Positions 43,856 through 52,824 of a stretch of DNA of 64,000 nucleotides are shown piece after piece (position 1 is the first letter of the stretch; every line of letters starts with the position of its first letter). This stretch comes from Acidobacteriota bacterium (lineage in GTDB: Bacteria > Acidobacteriota > Blastocatellia > Pyrinomonadales > Pyrinomonadaceae): positions 1 to 64,000 of the forward strand of contig JAFDVK010000032.1 in NCBI GenBank assembly GCA_018269005.1. Direction: 5' to 3'. Under the pieces are notes generated by a model. It had not been told where the DNA came from and ran no database searches. It worked only from the letters and a program-made list of their open reading frames with translations. The translations under genes and the position numbers were made by a program.

Positions 43856-44820
43856 GGCTTGTCGTTAAGATGCTGCTTTAACTCCGCGAGTGTAAGTGTT
43901 GTCGTGCCAGATCGTTCAACGACAAGGCCCGCCGCAATATTCGCTAGCTTCGCCGCAGATTCGAGATCGGCGCCCGAACCCAACGAAGTTGCCAGAGTGG
44001 CAATTACGGTATCTCCGGCCCCGGTTACATCAAAGACGGCTCTCGCTAAGGCGGGCAAATGTACCGATGGTTCGCCCTTTCTGAATAGACTCATACCGTC
44101 GCTTCCTTCGGTTATCAGCAAGGCATCGACATCGACGCTTTCAAGAAGCCTGATTCCCGCGGTTTGAACGAGATCTGAGGCGTTTTCATCGAGATTGACA
44201 GCCTCTGCAGCCTCGCGCCGGTTCGGTGTCAGCAGCGAAGCTCCACGGTATTTCTCGTAAACTTTCCCTTTTGGATCCACAAGGACCTTAACGCCTGCTT
44301 CTTTCGCACACTCGATCGCGAATGAGATCACACGGTCGCTCAAGATGCCTTTTGCGTAGTCTGAAAGGACGACAACATTTGCTGCTGAGACGGCCAAGAC
44401 GACTTGATCAAGGATCTCGGACTCGACATCATGCGAGCAGGACATTTCGTCTTCCTGATCAATGCGGGCAACTTGCTGGCTGTGTGCGACAAGCCGTGTT
44501 TTCACCGTCGAAGGCCGTCCCGCCGCGGTCACAAGATTTTGGTCCGAAATGCCGCATTCTTTGAGAACCTGTCGAATCTGGGATGCAGCATCATCGTCAC
44601 CGACGACGCCGACGAGTATGCAATTGGCACCGTAGGCGGCGATGTTTGCCGCGACGTTTGCCGCTCCACCGGCGGCAAGCGTCATCCTCTCGATCTTTAC
44701 GACAGGAACCGGAGCTTCCGGCGAAATCCGGCTTACGCTGCCCCACCAATAGCGGTCGAGCATCACGTCGCCAATTACGGCGACCGTCGTGTTGTGAAAG
44801 TTATCGAGGATGCTGCTCAT
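43852..44820 (-). CDS. D-glycero-beta-D-manno-heptose-7-phosphate kinase (HldE kinase domain / HldA)
   Basis: A 322-residue PfkB-family kinase. It shows VAVIGDVMLDRYWWGSVSRI, the LAAGGAANVAANIAAYGA substrate loop, LLTPNRREAAEA and the ATP/anion hole DVTGAGDTVIATLA. It matches the N-terminal half of E. coli HldE. In E. coli the adenylyltransferase is fused to it; here that domain is on the upstream gene instead. ATG at 44820; a TTG lies one codon earlier. Confidence 0.93.
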   Translation of the reverse strand: MSSILDNFHNTTVAVIGDVMLDRYWWGSVSRISPEAPVPVVKIERMTLAAGGAANVAANIAAYGANCILVGVVGDDDAASQIRQVLKECGISDQNLVTAAGRPSTVKTRLVAHSQQVARIDQEDEMSCSHDVESEILDQVVLAVSAANVVVLSDYAKGILSDRVISFAIECAKEAGVKVLVDPKGKVYEKYRGASLLTPNRREAAEAVNLDENASDLVQTAGIRLLESVDVDALLITEGSDGMSLFRKGEPSVHLPALARAVFDVTGAGDTVIATLATSLGSGADLESAAKLANIAAGLVVERSGTTTLTLAELKQHLNDKP

Positions 44821-44823
44821 CAA

Positions 44824-45828
44824 TTATTCTGCTTTAGGGGTCGCAATATCAATAAGCTCGCAAATGATGTGGCCGGCAGTGATATGGCCTTCCTGGATCC
44901 GGGCAGTACGCTCCGAGGGCACCATTATCGCAATATCTGATAGGCCCGCAAGGCGCTTTCCGTGCGCACCGGTGAACCCGATGATCTTTATATCGCGAGA
45001 ACGAGCGGCCATCACAGCCGCGAGTACGTTCGGTGAATTTCCGCTAGTGCTGATCGCGATAAGACAGTCGCCTTCCCTTCCCAAAGCCTCGACCTGGCGG
45101 GCAAAAATGCGTTCGAAATCGTAGTCGTTCGCAAGGGCCGTCAATGCAGAAGTATCCGTAGTAAGTGCGATCGCAGGAAGGGCGATGCGTTCGGTTTCGT
45201 AGCGCCCGACGAATTCCGCGGCAATATGCTGAGCGTCAGCGGCACTTCCGCCGTTGCCGCAGATCAGAACTTTGCCTCCGGATGAGAATGTCGATGAGAT
45301 CAGCTTTGCAGCGTCGCGGATGGCTTCGCCGACCGCATCCTCAAAGGCATCGAAGACCTCGCGGTGTTCGCTGATAGATGCTGAAACCGCGTCATCCTCG
45401 GTTGTCTTCACTCCATGATTCTGGTCCTTCAGGCCCTCGATGAGCGATGAGGTTGAAAAGCCGTCGAGCAGCGGGACCGAGACCACGTCGCCGCCGTTCG
45501 CCGTTACGAAGTTAGCCCCGACGATCTGATCGACGGGCCAATCACCACCCTTTACGAGAACATCGGGCCGAAGCTCACGGATGATGCTCTCCGGTGTTAG
45601 TTCTTCGAAGATCACGACCTCATCCACCGCCTTTAAGCCGAGGAGGACGGCCTTGCGAGCTTCCTGCGATACGACCGGCCGACCAACGCCCTTCATTTGC
45701 CGCACGGACGCATCGCTATTCAAGCCGACGATCAGCTTGTCGCCGAGTGCCTTCGCTTTGTTCAAAAGGTCAACGTGGCCCGGGTGAATGATGTCGAAGC
45801 AACCGTTCGTAAAGACAACTTTTGGCAT
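44824..45828 (-). CDS. Fusion of heptose-1-P adenylyltransferase (HldE C-domain) and sedoheptulose-7-P isomerase (GmhA)
   Basis: A 334-residue protein of two catalytic domains. Residues about 1-130 are a cytidylyltransferase-fold enzyme: VVFTNGCFDIIHPGHVDLL with the HxGH motif, LIVGLNSD and VKGGDW. Residues about 150-334 are a GmhA SIS isomerase: VLICGNGGSAADAQHIAAEF, AISTSGNSPNVL and RIQEGHITAGHIICELI. It thus joins the first (isomerase) and last (adenylyl transfer) of the ADP-heptose steps encoded here. The usual HldE kinase-adenylyltransferase fusion is absent. No GmhB phosphatase or HldD epimerase is in the window. 4-base gap to the kinase gene. Confidence 0.92.
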   Translation of the reverse strand: MPKVVFTNGCFDIIHPGHVDLLNKAKALGDKLIVGLNSDASVRQMKGVGRPVVSQEARKAVLLGLKAVDEVVIFEELTPESIIRELRPDVLVKGGDWPVDQIVGANFVTANGGDVVSVPLLDGFSTSSLIEGLKDQNHGVKTTEDDAVSASISEHREVFDAFEDAVGEAIRDAAKLISSTFSSGGKVLICGNGGSAADAQHIAAEFVGRYETERIALPAIALTTDTSALTALANDYDFERIFARQVEALGREGDCLIAISTSGNSPNVLAAVMAARSRDIKIIGFTGAHGKRLAGLSDIAIMVPSERTARIQEGHITAGHIICELIDIATPKAE

Positions 45829-45852
45829 CGTTTCTCGAGAATGAAGTCGATA

Positions 45853-47382
45853 TTATTGCACAGCCTGCCGGTTCTTTGCACCGAGTGCGCGTGCCATAAG
45901 GTTAAGCAGGAGAACTCCGACGAGCGCGGTTGCCCCGACCTTGAACCCATAAGGGATGATCGAGGCATAAAAACTCTCATACGAGACCGAGGTTAGGATC
46001 ATAAAATATATCGCCGCCCGCCAAAGGATGATCTTTTGATCTTCGACAAATGTTCGATAAAGAATACGCAGCAATAATCCGATCACAAGCATGCCGAGCG
46101 GCACGCCGATCGGGCCGAAATTTCGGATCAGGTCGCCCATCGGAGTGATGCCGAAAGAGTTCTCGCTGTAGTTAAAGTACAGGTCGCTGTATTGGTGCGA
46201 TTCGGATGCGATCGGCTTGTCGGGCCAGATCGCACGCGGAATCATAAAGCTCGATAGGTCTTTGAAGATGTTGTGGTCGAGCCCGTAACTCTCCTCGTAT
46301 GGGGCAAGCTGCTCATAGTTTGAGACGACAACAGCAAGCGAGCTTACGAGGTCAATACGTTCGGCGAACGTGTTAAAGCCCGAATTCAGCGTTGAAAACT
46401 GGGCATCAGATCCGATCTTATCGAGCGTTTCCAAAATATTGCCGGAGTAGCTGCCAAAATTTGACTGAGACTCGTCGCCCTTGACGTTTCGAAAAGTTGT
46501 GCCGTAGATCGTTCCCAATAAGAGAGCGATGGTAAGGACGACTGCCGCGAACACTGATTGCTTGAGGCGAAATTTCCTCCCCGAGAGCGTATACGCAAGA
46601 GCGATGACGATAAAGATCTGGATGACGCTTCCGCGATTGCCGGCATAAAGTGCTTTGGAAAGAGCGGTCGAACCTAGCAATATCAAAAGGACGCCGGAGC
46701 CGAACTCGAACTTTTGTCGGCTGAAGATCACGAACCAAAGTACGAAGCTTGCTTCCAGCCAGAAAAGCGTCGTCAAAAATATCAGGCCGTCGTAAGCACC
46801 TATTTCGCTTGCTCTTTGGAATCCGATCAGGCCAAGACCGATCGCAAGAGCGGTATTTGCGATACCCAAGAACAAAAGCACAGAGCCGGGTATTGAATAA
46901 TAGTCGGGAGCATAATCCGCTGTCGGCAGTTTGCGCTCAAAAAACGCCCCTATATGATTGCCAAGCGGCAAGAAATAGCCAACGGCAAGCCCCACGTAGC
47001 CGAGAATGATTATCCATACCGTGTAGGGATAATTTATCTGCGGATCTTGAACAAAAGCCAAAAAATAGGGATGTGAAAATCCGGCGGCAAGCGAGAGCCC
47101 GCCGAGCACGAACGCCGGGTAAAAATACGATAGAGTTGCAAAGATGATCGGATCGGCAAGCGTAAACTTCCCTCTGCGCTTCTGTATGATAAGTGGGATC
47201 GCCATGACAATGGCGAGGGCGAGAAGCCATGGGAGCAGATACGGATATGGGATGCCGAGTGATGAGCCTGTTGACATCAAGAGAGCAATGAGTCCCACGA
47301 TGACGGCCGATGCCATGATCACGATGGCAGGAAGCGGATTCCGCGTTGCGTCTCCTGAACTTGTTAAAAACCGAGTCGCCAT
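45853..47382 (-). CDS. Wzy-like oligosaccharide repeat-unit polymerase
   Basis: A 509-residue membrane protein with about 12-13 hydrophobic segments and a large extracytoplasmic loop (FKDLSSFMIPRAIWPDKPIA), a motif common in O-antigen polymerases. It would join lipid-linked repeats in the periplasm after flipping. Wzy sequences are very divergent; the call rests on topology, the IPRAIWPDKP loop and operon position. Confidence 0.8.
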   Translation of the reverse strand: MATRFLTSSGDATRNPLPAIVIMASAVIVGLIALLMSTGSSLGIPYPYLLPWLLALAIVMAIPLIIQKRRGKFTLADPIIFATLSYFYPAFVLGGLSLAAGFSHPYFLAFVQDPQINYPYTVWIIILGYVGLAVGYFLPLGNHIGAFFERKLPTADYAPDYYSIPGSVLLFLGIANTALAIGLGLIGFQRASEIGAYDGLIFLTTLFWLEASFVLWFVIFSRQKFEFGSGVLLILLGSTALSKALYAGNRGSVIQIFIVIALAYTLSGRKFRLKQSVFAAVVLTIALLLGTIYGTTFRNVKGDESQSNFGSYSGNILETLDKIGSDAQFSTLNSGFNTFAERIDLVSSLAVVVSNYEQLAPYEESYGLDHNIFKDLSSFMIPRAIWPDKPIASESHQYSDLYFNYSENSFGITPMGDLIRNFGPIGVPLGMLVIGLLLRILYRTFVEDQKIILWRAAIYFMILTSVSYESFYASIIPYGFKVGATALVGVLLLNLMARALGAKNRQAVQ

Positions 47383-47390
47383 CTATCTGA

Positions 47391-48065
47391 TCAAACCTCT
47401 TCGACCTCTTTTGTACAAACGGCTATTACACCGTCGGCCAGCTGCCGCGAAAACGTTACGCTTACATCGTTAAAAAACTTTAGGTACCACGGCGTTGTTT
47501 TTCGATGGTCGGTTCCCATATCGTAAAAAAGAAAGTCTTCGACCGACAGAGCGTGCCTTTTTAGGAGCAGATTTAGCGTCGAGTATGAATAATATGCCAC
47601 GTGATCCGGATGGACAGGTTCGTGCGTTCCTTTTCCGCGAGTAAGCGAATAATAGATCGAACGCATTCCGCAGTATGCGTTTATCGTCGTTACGACTAGC
47701 TTTGTGGACGGATTCATCAATGACCTTACGCCATTCAAAAAGATCCCCGGATTGTTCAGATGCTCTATGATCTCGCCGGCGACTATGACGTCATAATCAT
47801 TTGCAAGATCCGCCTCTTCAAGTTTTTCAAGGTCGCCGACCACGAGATCGTCAAAACCGGCGCGTCGAAGCTTTTCAAGTCCTTCAACGTCGCCGTCAAG
47901 CCCCGTAACGCTTGACGCGGTTCGTGACAGCCGTGCGTGAAGCAGAGTGCCGCTCTTGATCGCCTCGTCAGTGTATGGACTATCCGCGCAGCCAAGGTGG
48001 AGTACACGCTTGTCTGCACAGATCTCATCCAAAAAATCGAGGCGTTGAACCAATCTAGGCGTCAT
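47391..48065 (-). CDS. Class I SAM-dependent methyltransferase
   Basis: A 224-residue enzyme. It has VLHLGCADSPYTDEAIKSG (SAM motif I), VTGLDGD, VVGDLEKL and VIVAGEIIEHLNNPGIFL (motif IV and the H of Methyltransf_11/23). It may methylate a sugar in the repeat. Start taken at ATG 48065; a longer frame would overlap the flippase. No clear ribosome binding site near either. Confidence 0.8.
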   Translation of the reverse strand: MTPRLVQRLDFLDEICADKRVLHLGCADSPYTDEAIKSGTLLHARLSRTASSVTGLDGDVEGLEKLRRAGFDDLVVGDLEKLEEADLANDYDVIVAGEIIEHLNNPGIFLNGVRSLMNPSTKLVVTTINAYCGMRSIYYSLTRGKGTHEPVHPDHVAYYSYSTLNLLLKRHALSVEDFLFYDMGTDHRKTTPWYLKFFNDVSVTFSRQLADGVIAVCTKEVEEV

Positions 48066-48078
48066 AAAACGGCTACTA

Positions 48079-49593
48079 TTACACTCTCCTGAAGAGGCTG
48101 AAGACCGCGGCCCGTTCTTCAGCATCGACAAATCCGGTAACGATCAAACCGGCCAAAAATACTATGCTGCTCGCAGCTGCGGCGAGCAAAAAATTTACAA
48201 CCTGAGAAAACGGTCCGAATTGCAGCACCAAATGCTGGACCAAGACGGCTGCCGCGCCCGCGATAGCTAATTTAACAAGGCAATTCGCCCAAAACATCCA
48301 AACTGCCCGCCCAAGGAACCGCTTCTCAAAATAGAATATCATTGGCACCGTGACCGCGACACCCAGAAGGCGCGAAATTGCGACGCCGGCGACGCTTTCG
48401 TTCGACGCAGCGGCTATCATCAACGGAATCGCGACAAGACTCCATATCGCGGTAACAATGACGGCAAAACGCGGCTGACGCAGTCCCTCGGCAAGCGACC
48501 AACCGTTGATCCAAAGGGCAATGAGGCCGAAGGTAAGTGCGTGGATCTCTAGGAAAACGAACGACCTATTTGCGAACTCCGCGTCTATCCAGAGAGAAAG
48601 GAATGTCCGGCCAAGTACCGCAACAGAAAGGAGAGCGAAAACGACGATCGTGAGCGTGAGCTTAGTTGCCTTCTGATAGAGGCGGATCAACCGCTCTTTC
48701 TCCTCAAGCATCTCGTTGATGAGCGGAAACGTTGCCTGCAGAAGGCTTGCGGTCGCACCATGCAGATAAATGCCGAGCGTCATTGGCACCAAGTAATAGG
48801 ACGCGACCTCAGCCCCAAATTCCCTCAATACGATGCCTCGTTCGAAAAGGAAGAGTATGTTTCCTATCGCCTGATAGAGTATGACGCTCGAGCTGTATCG
48901 AATAAGCTGCGCCGGGACCTTGCGTGCCTTTGAAAGAGAAAGCGAGAACTCCGGAAGATGCTTGCGGGCGATGACGCCGTACGTTAATGCCATCGCGGCG
49001 AGCGAGATCAAATTCCATCCCAGGAGGAACCGCATATCAAACCCAAGAAGGGCGAGAGCGATGTTACCGGAGTTCAATACCAGTCCGCCGATGTTGGCAA
49101 GGAGCAAAAGGGTGCCAAAGCGGTGCAGCCCTTGCAAAATGAACTGAAACACCTGGCTGAGCATCGAGACAACGATCGCTCCGCAGGCAAGATAAATCCC
49201 TACGACCGCGATCCTCTGTTCAGATTCGGGTATCGCAAGTACGTCACGCACAAGCGGCGTTGCAAATGCTGCCGCGATCAGGGCGCCTAGCATTGAGAAT
49301 GCGATACTCAGCCAGAACGTTGATGAAACAACGATCGAGATCTTCTCGATCTCGCCGGAGGCACGATATTCAGCGATGTACTTCACGAGGACTTTGCCGA
49401 TGCCAAAGACGAACGAATAACTGATAAATCCCAGGATCGTTGCGTAAAGGCCGTATTGGACGACACCAAGCTTCTTAAGAATGATCGGAGTGGCGACGAA
49501 GCTGATGAGGATCGGCAAGATCCATGACATGCCGCCGAAAGCGGTATTCAAGATGTACCTGCGGCCTGTATTGGTCGTTTCGCGAGCGGTCAT
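48079..49593 (-). CDS. Wzx-like polysaccharide flippase (MOP/PST family)
   Basis: A 504-residue protein with about 12-14 membrane helices. It begins MTARETTNTGRRYILNTAFG, with SFVATPIILKKLGVVQYGL typical of RfbX/Wzx. It would flip the undecaprenyl-linked repeat to the periplasm. The frame extends 81 codons upstream without a membrane-protein-like sequence, so the ATG at 49593 was chosen. A 73-bp gap follows the preceding glycosyltransferase gene. Confidence 0.88.
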   Translation of the reverse strand: MTARETTNTGRRYILNTAFGGMSWILPILISFVATPIILKKLGVVQYGLYATILGFISYSFVFGIGKVLVKYIAEYRASGEIEKISIVVSSTFWLSIAFSMLGALIAAAFATPLVRDVLAIPESEQRIAVVGIYLACGAIVVSMLSQVFQFILQGLHRFGTLLLLANIGGLVLNSGNIALALLGFDMRFLLGWNLISLAAMALTYGVIARKHLPEFSLSLSKARKVPAQLIRYSSSVILYQAIGNILFLFERGIVLREFGAEVASYYLVPMTLGIYLHGATASLLQATFPLINEMLEEKERLIRLYQKATKLTLTIVVFALLSVAVLGRTFLSLWIDAEFANRSFVFLEIHALTFGLIALWINGWSLAEGLRQPRFAVIVTAIWSLVAIPLMIAAASNESVAGVAISRLLGVAVTVPMIFYFEKRFLGRAVWMFWANCLVKLAIAGAAAVLVQHLVLQFGPFSQVVNFLLAAAASSIVFLAGLIVTGFVDAEERAAVFSLFRRV

Positions 49594-49666
49594 TTGTTCG
49601 GGGAACCGAAGATAAGCGTTGAGTTTAACAGGTTCGCGATGCCTTTTCGATATGCAAGTCGCCAAC

Positions 49667-50899
49667 TCATGGCTTTCCGGCGGCAACATAGCGGTCGAAC
49701 ACATTGGAAACGGAGACGATCTCTTCAAACTCGCCGGTTGCGGCGGCAAGAGCACCTTCCGACAGCCGCGCGCGAAGGCTTGTGCTTTCAAGCTTCTCGA
49801 TCGCCTTCGCAAATGCTGCCGCATCGCCCGCTTCAACCAGGTATCCCGTCACACCCTCGATCACGGCTTCCGGAATTCCGTTGATCCGCGTCGAAACGAT
49901 CGGGAGCCCCAAGGCCATCGCCTCAAGGATCGAGACGGGCAAGCCTTCCCAATAACTTGGCAGGGCGAAGACGTCGGCATTGCGGAAAAAAGCAAGGATC
50001 TCGGCCCGAGACTTACCCGCATTTTCGGACAAGACGTAGCGGAATGTGTCGGCAATGTCATACGTTTCGATTCGAGCATTTTCCTCTTCGGTCAATTCGG
50101 CCGGGCCAACCCAGATGAATTGACATTTTCCGCGCAAGATCCTGGCTGCTTCTAAAAAATCCCACCTTCCCTTTCTGTCTATAAATTGTCCTACCGCAAG
50201 CACCGTAAGCATGTTCGACCGCAGGCCTAAACCTGTAAGGACTTCGTCGCGATGCACCGGATTTGCGAGAGCTTTGTTTACATCGGCTCGAGAAAATGTC
50301 GCGCGTGAGATCGTTATCTTTGAGCGCAGGCTTGAGGGAACAAAGGTGCGGATATCATCCACGGCATGCTGATTACCGCCGAAAAGCTCAAAGGACGGCA
50401 TCGATAGGAGCGAGGTCATCCGACGGCTCCACGAACGCTTCCTCGCCTGCGATACATCGGACGGCATTGCATTCTGCACGGTGACGAAAGTTTTTCCGCG
50501 TCGAGCGAGCTTCTTTAAGAGCGAGACCGATTGCCATGGCCCGGCCTCGATGTGGAAGATCTCCCCTTCACCGGCAATCTTCTCGACCAAAGAAAGGATC
50601 TCCTTTTCAGACCTCAGACGCCGACGTTGGCGCGCGATCTTTTCGAATATGCCGTGTGCCGGTGTGGGGTTATGAACGGTCGTGAGATAGACGATCTCCG
50701 CACCGGCCGCGGCGAAGAGCTTCATTAGCTCGTCGTCGGAGCCGGCCGGAACAATGACGCGAAAACTCCAACCTTTTGGAGCGTTTCGAACGAGGGAGAG
50801 GAAATATATCTGAGCCCCGCCCCAGGTCGTGTACGGCCAGATCAGGTTGATCGTCAGCGGGCCGGCCGCTTCCCAAGCTTTGATCCGATCATCAGCCAT
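49667..50899 (-). CDS. Glycosyltransferase family 4
   Basis: A 410-residue GT-B enzyme. It shows LIWPYTTWGGAQIYFLSLV, a LAVGQFIDRKGRWDFLEAAR loop and PSYWEGLPVSILEAMALGLP with the E-x7-E donor site. It acts in repeat-unit assembly on the cytoplasmic face. Donor sugar unknown. It lies 6 bp after the GT2 gene. Confidence 0.9.
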   Translation of the reverse strand: MADDRIKAWEAAGPLTINLIWPYTTWGGAQIYFLSLVRNAPKGWSFRVIVPAGSDDELMKLFAAAGAEIVYLTTVHNPTPAHGIFEKIARQRRRLRSEKEILSLVEKIAGEGEIFHIEAGPWQSVSLLKKLARRGKTFVTVQNAMPSDVSQARKRSWSRRMTSLLSMPSFELFGGNQHAVDDIRTFVPSSLRSKITISRATFSRADVNKALANPVHRDEVLTGLGLRSNMLTVLAVGQFIDRKGRWDFLEAARILRGKCQFIWVGPAELTEEENARIETYDIADTFRYVLSENAGKSRAEILAFFRNADVFALPSYWEGLPVSILEAMALGLPIVSTRINGIPEAVIEGVTGYLVEAGDAAAFAKAIEKLESTSLRARLSEGALAAATGEFEEIVSVSNVFDRYVAAGKP

Positions 50900-50905
50900 C
50901 TTTAC

Positions 50906-51790
50906 CTATTTCCTTCCACTTGTGACGAATCCCAGCGTCTTGCCTGCCAGCTGAGTCAGATAAACGAAGAAGCTTGCAGCCGCCTTTGTTCGCGAAGGCG
51001 CGGATTCCCAGCGCGCAGTGAACTGCCTCGAAAGATTTAAGGGATGCCGTTTGTCCAAGAAAAGCGTGCGAAGGATCTTGGATCTCGACATTTCATGGAG
51101 CGGTCTCGGATAGGTGTTCGGCTCACACCAAACGTAGGCCTTCGGCTCGACAAGCAAATTCCAGCCGGCCTTTGCAAATCGTGCCATCCACTGTGCATCG
51201 CCCCAACCGTGCGGAAACCGCTTTTCGTCCATAAGGCCGACTTCGCGGATAGAGACCGCTGGAAGCATCAAACAGTTCCCAACGAGGCATTCGACGCGGA
51301 ACGCTGTTTCAGGCACGTTAAACGCCGTCAGATCGTCCGGAATGACCCATCCGCCTTTAAACGTTTCCCAAGTTTGCCCGACCTGAAATACTTTGTGCGG
51401 TTCATCCCAAAGAAGCAAAAGTCCGCCAATGATCGAACGCGGATTTGTATCCGCAGTCTTGATCAGCCTTTGAAGGAGTTGATCGTGAAAGACCGCGTCA
51501 TCGTTCATCGTGGCGACGAATTCGGCACCCCATTCGAGGGCCGCTTCGATTCCACGGTTAGTGCCGGCCGCGTAATGGAGCGTTCCATCGCCCTGAATGA
51601 GGGCAACGTCCGGGAAGTGTTTTCGTATGGCGTCAGATGTCCCATCGGTCGAGCCGTCATCTACGATGAAGATGCGGACATTGATCCCGGTCTTATCGAC
51701 CTTCGCCAGGCTGCGCAGTCCTTGCAGCGTGATCTCTCGACGATTATAGACCGGAATGACGATCGCGACCTTTCGCGCGTTCTCAGTCAT
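50906..51790 (-). CDS. Glycosyltransferase family 2
   Basis: A 294-residue GT-A enzyme. It shows VAIVIPVYNRREITLQGL, FIVDDGSTDGTSDAI, GTNRGIEAALEWGAEF and the DxD-like NDDAVF, plus MDEKRFPHGWGDAQWMARF. It resembles rhamnosyl or galactofuranosyl-type GT2 enzymes in O-antigen clusters. It sits 8 bp after the epimerase gene. Confidence 0.88.
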   Translation of the reverse strand: MTENARKVAIVIPVYNRREITLQGLRSLAKVDKTGINVRIFIVDDGSTDGTSDAIRKHFPDVALIQGDGTLHYAAGTNRGIEAALEWGAEFVATMNDDAVFHDQLLQRLIKTADTNPRSIIGGLLLLWDEPHKVFQVGQTWETFKGGWVIPDDLTAFNVPETAFRVECLVGNCLMLPAVSIREVGLMDEKRFPHGWGDAQWMARFAKAGWNLLVEPKAYVWCEPNTYPRPLHEMSRSKILRTLFLDKRHPLNLSRQFTARWESAPSRTKAAASFFVYLTQLAGKTLGFVTSGRK

Positions 51791-51798
51791 TATTTAAT

Positions 51799-52803
51799 TT
51801 AGGCTGGTTGAGCTGCTTTTTCGCTATTCTGAGCGAGGCTCTCGCGGACCTGTTCTTCGATCCACGTGTAAGTGGTTGCGAGGCCTTCTTCGAGCGAAAT
51901 TGCCGGCTCCCATTTTAGCGTGTCACGCAGCAGCGTATTGTCGGAATTGCGGCCGCGTACGCCTTGCGGGCCGTCTATATGCTTCTTTTCGATCTCGACG
52001 CCGCCGATCTGCGCGACCATATCGGCAAGTTCGTTGATCGTTACCATTCGGTCCTGGCCGAGGTTTAGCGGTTCGTGAAAGTCGGAACGCATCAGGCGAT
52101 AAAGCCCTTCGACGCAATCGGAGATATAGCAGAACGAACGCGTCTGTTCTCCATCGCCCCAGATCTCGATGACATTGTCGCCCGTGAGCTTTGCCATTGC
52201 GATCTTTCGGCACATTGCTGCCGGAGCCTTTTCACGGCCGCCTTCCCAAGTTCCCTTCTCACCGAAGATGTTATGAAAACGAACGGTACGCGTTTCGATG
52301 CCGTAATCTTCGCGATAATGATGACAAAGACGTTCAGAGACCAGTTTCTCCCAGCCGTAGGCATCTTGAGGGAAAGCGGGATAGGCATCTTCTTCCTTAA
52401 GCGGCTTGACGTCTGTTTCCTCCTGTAGGAATTCCGGATAGATACACGCAGAGCTTGTATAGAGATAGCGTTTTACGCCGTTCTCACGCGCCGCCTCGAG
52501 CGTGTGAAGGTTGATGAGCGAATTATTGTAAAGAATCTGCGCGTGATGTGAAGAAATAAAGCCCATTCCGCCCATATCAGCGGCAAGTGCATAAACTTCG
52601 TTGATGCCTTCGGTCGCCTTCAGGCAGTTTTCCCAACGGCGTAGGTCGAACAGCAAAAACTCGTCAGCATCCGATTCGCTGAATTCGGGACGCTTAATAT
52701 CAACACCTCTGACCCAATAGCCCTTGTCCTTCAAATATGTGACAAGGTGGCTTCCGATGAAGCCTCCCGCACCTGTTACCAGAACGCGCGTCTGTTCGCT
52801 CAT
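51799..52803 (-). CDS. GDP-mannose 3,5-epimerase homologue
   Basis: A 334-residue extended SDR. It has RVLVTGAGGFIGSHLV, SSACIYPEF, YGWEKLVSERLCHHY with the catalytic Tyr-x3-Lys, then RFHNIFGEKGTWEGGREKAP followed by AAMCRK, and GPQGVRGRNSDN. The FHN...GTW.GGREKAPAA.CRK run is the hallmark of plant GDP-mannose 3,5-epimerase (GDP-L-galactose/L-gulose formation). Other NAD-dependent epimerases lack it. It implies an L-galactose-type sugar in the glycan. Confidence 0.85.
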   Translation of the reverse strand: MSEQTRVLVTGAGGFIGSHLVTYLKDKGYWVRGVDIKRPEFSESDADEFLLFDLRRWENCLKATEGINEVYALAADMGGMGFISSHHAQILYNNSLINLHTLEAARENGVKRYLYTSSACIYPEFLQEETDVKPLKEEDAYPAFPQDAYGWEKLVSERLCHHYREDYGIETRTVRFHNIFGEKGTWEGGREKAPAAMCRKIAMAKLTGDNVIEIWGDGEQTRSFCYISDCVEGLYRLMRSDFHEPLNLGQDRMVTINELADMVAQIGGVEIEKKHIDGPQGVRGRNSDNTLLRDTLKWEPAISLEEGLATTYTWIEEQVRESLAQNSEKAAQPA

Positions 52804-52824
52804 AATGAATAAACTCTTTTCTCT

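Noticed and set aside
49594..49836. 81-codon upstream extension of the flippase gene
   Set aside because: Arg/Ser-rich, overlaps the preceding glycosyltransferase gene, and a membrane flippase should begin near its first helix.
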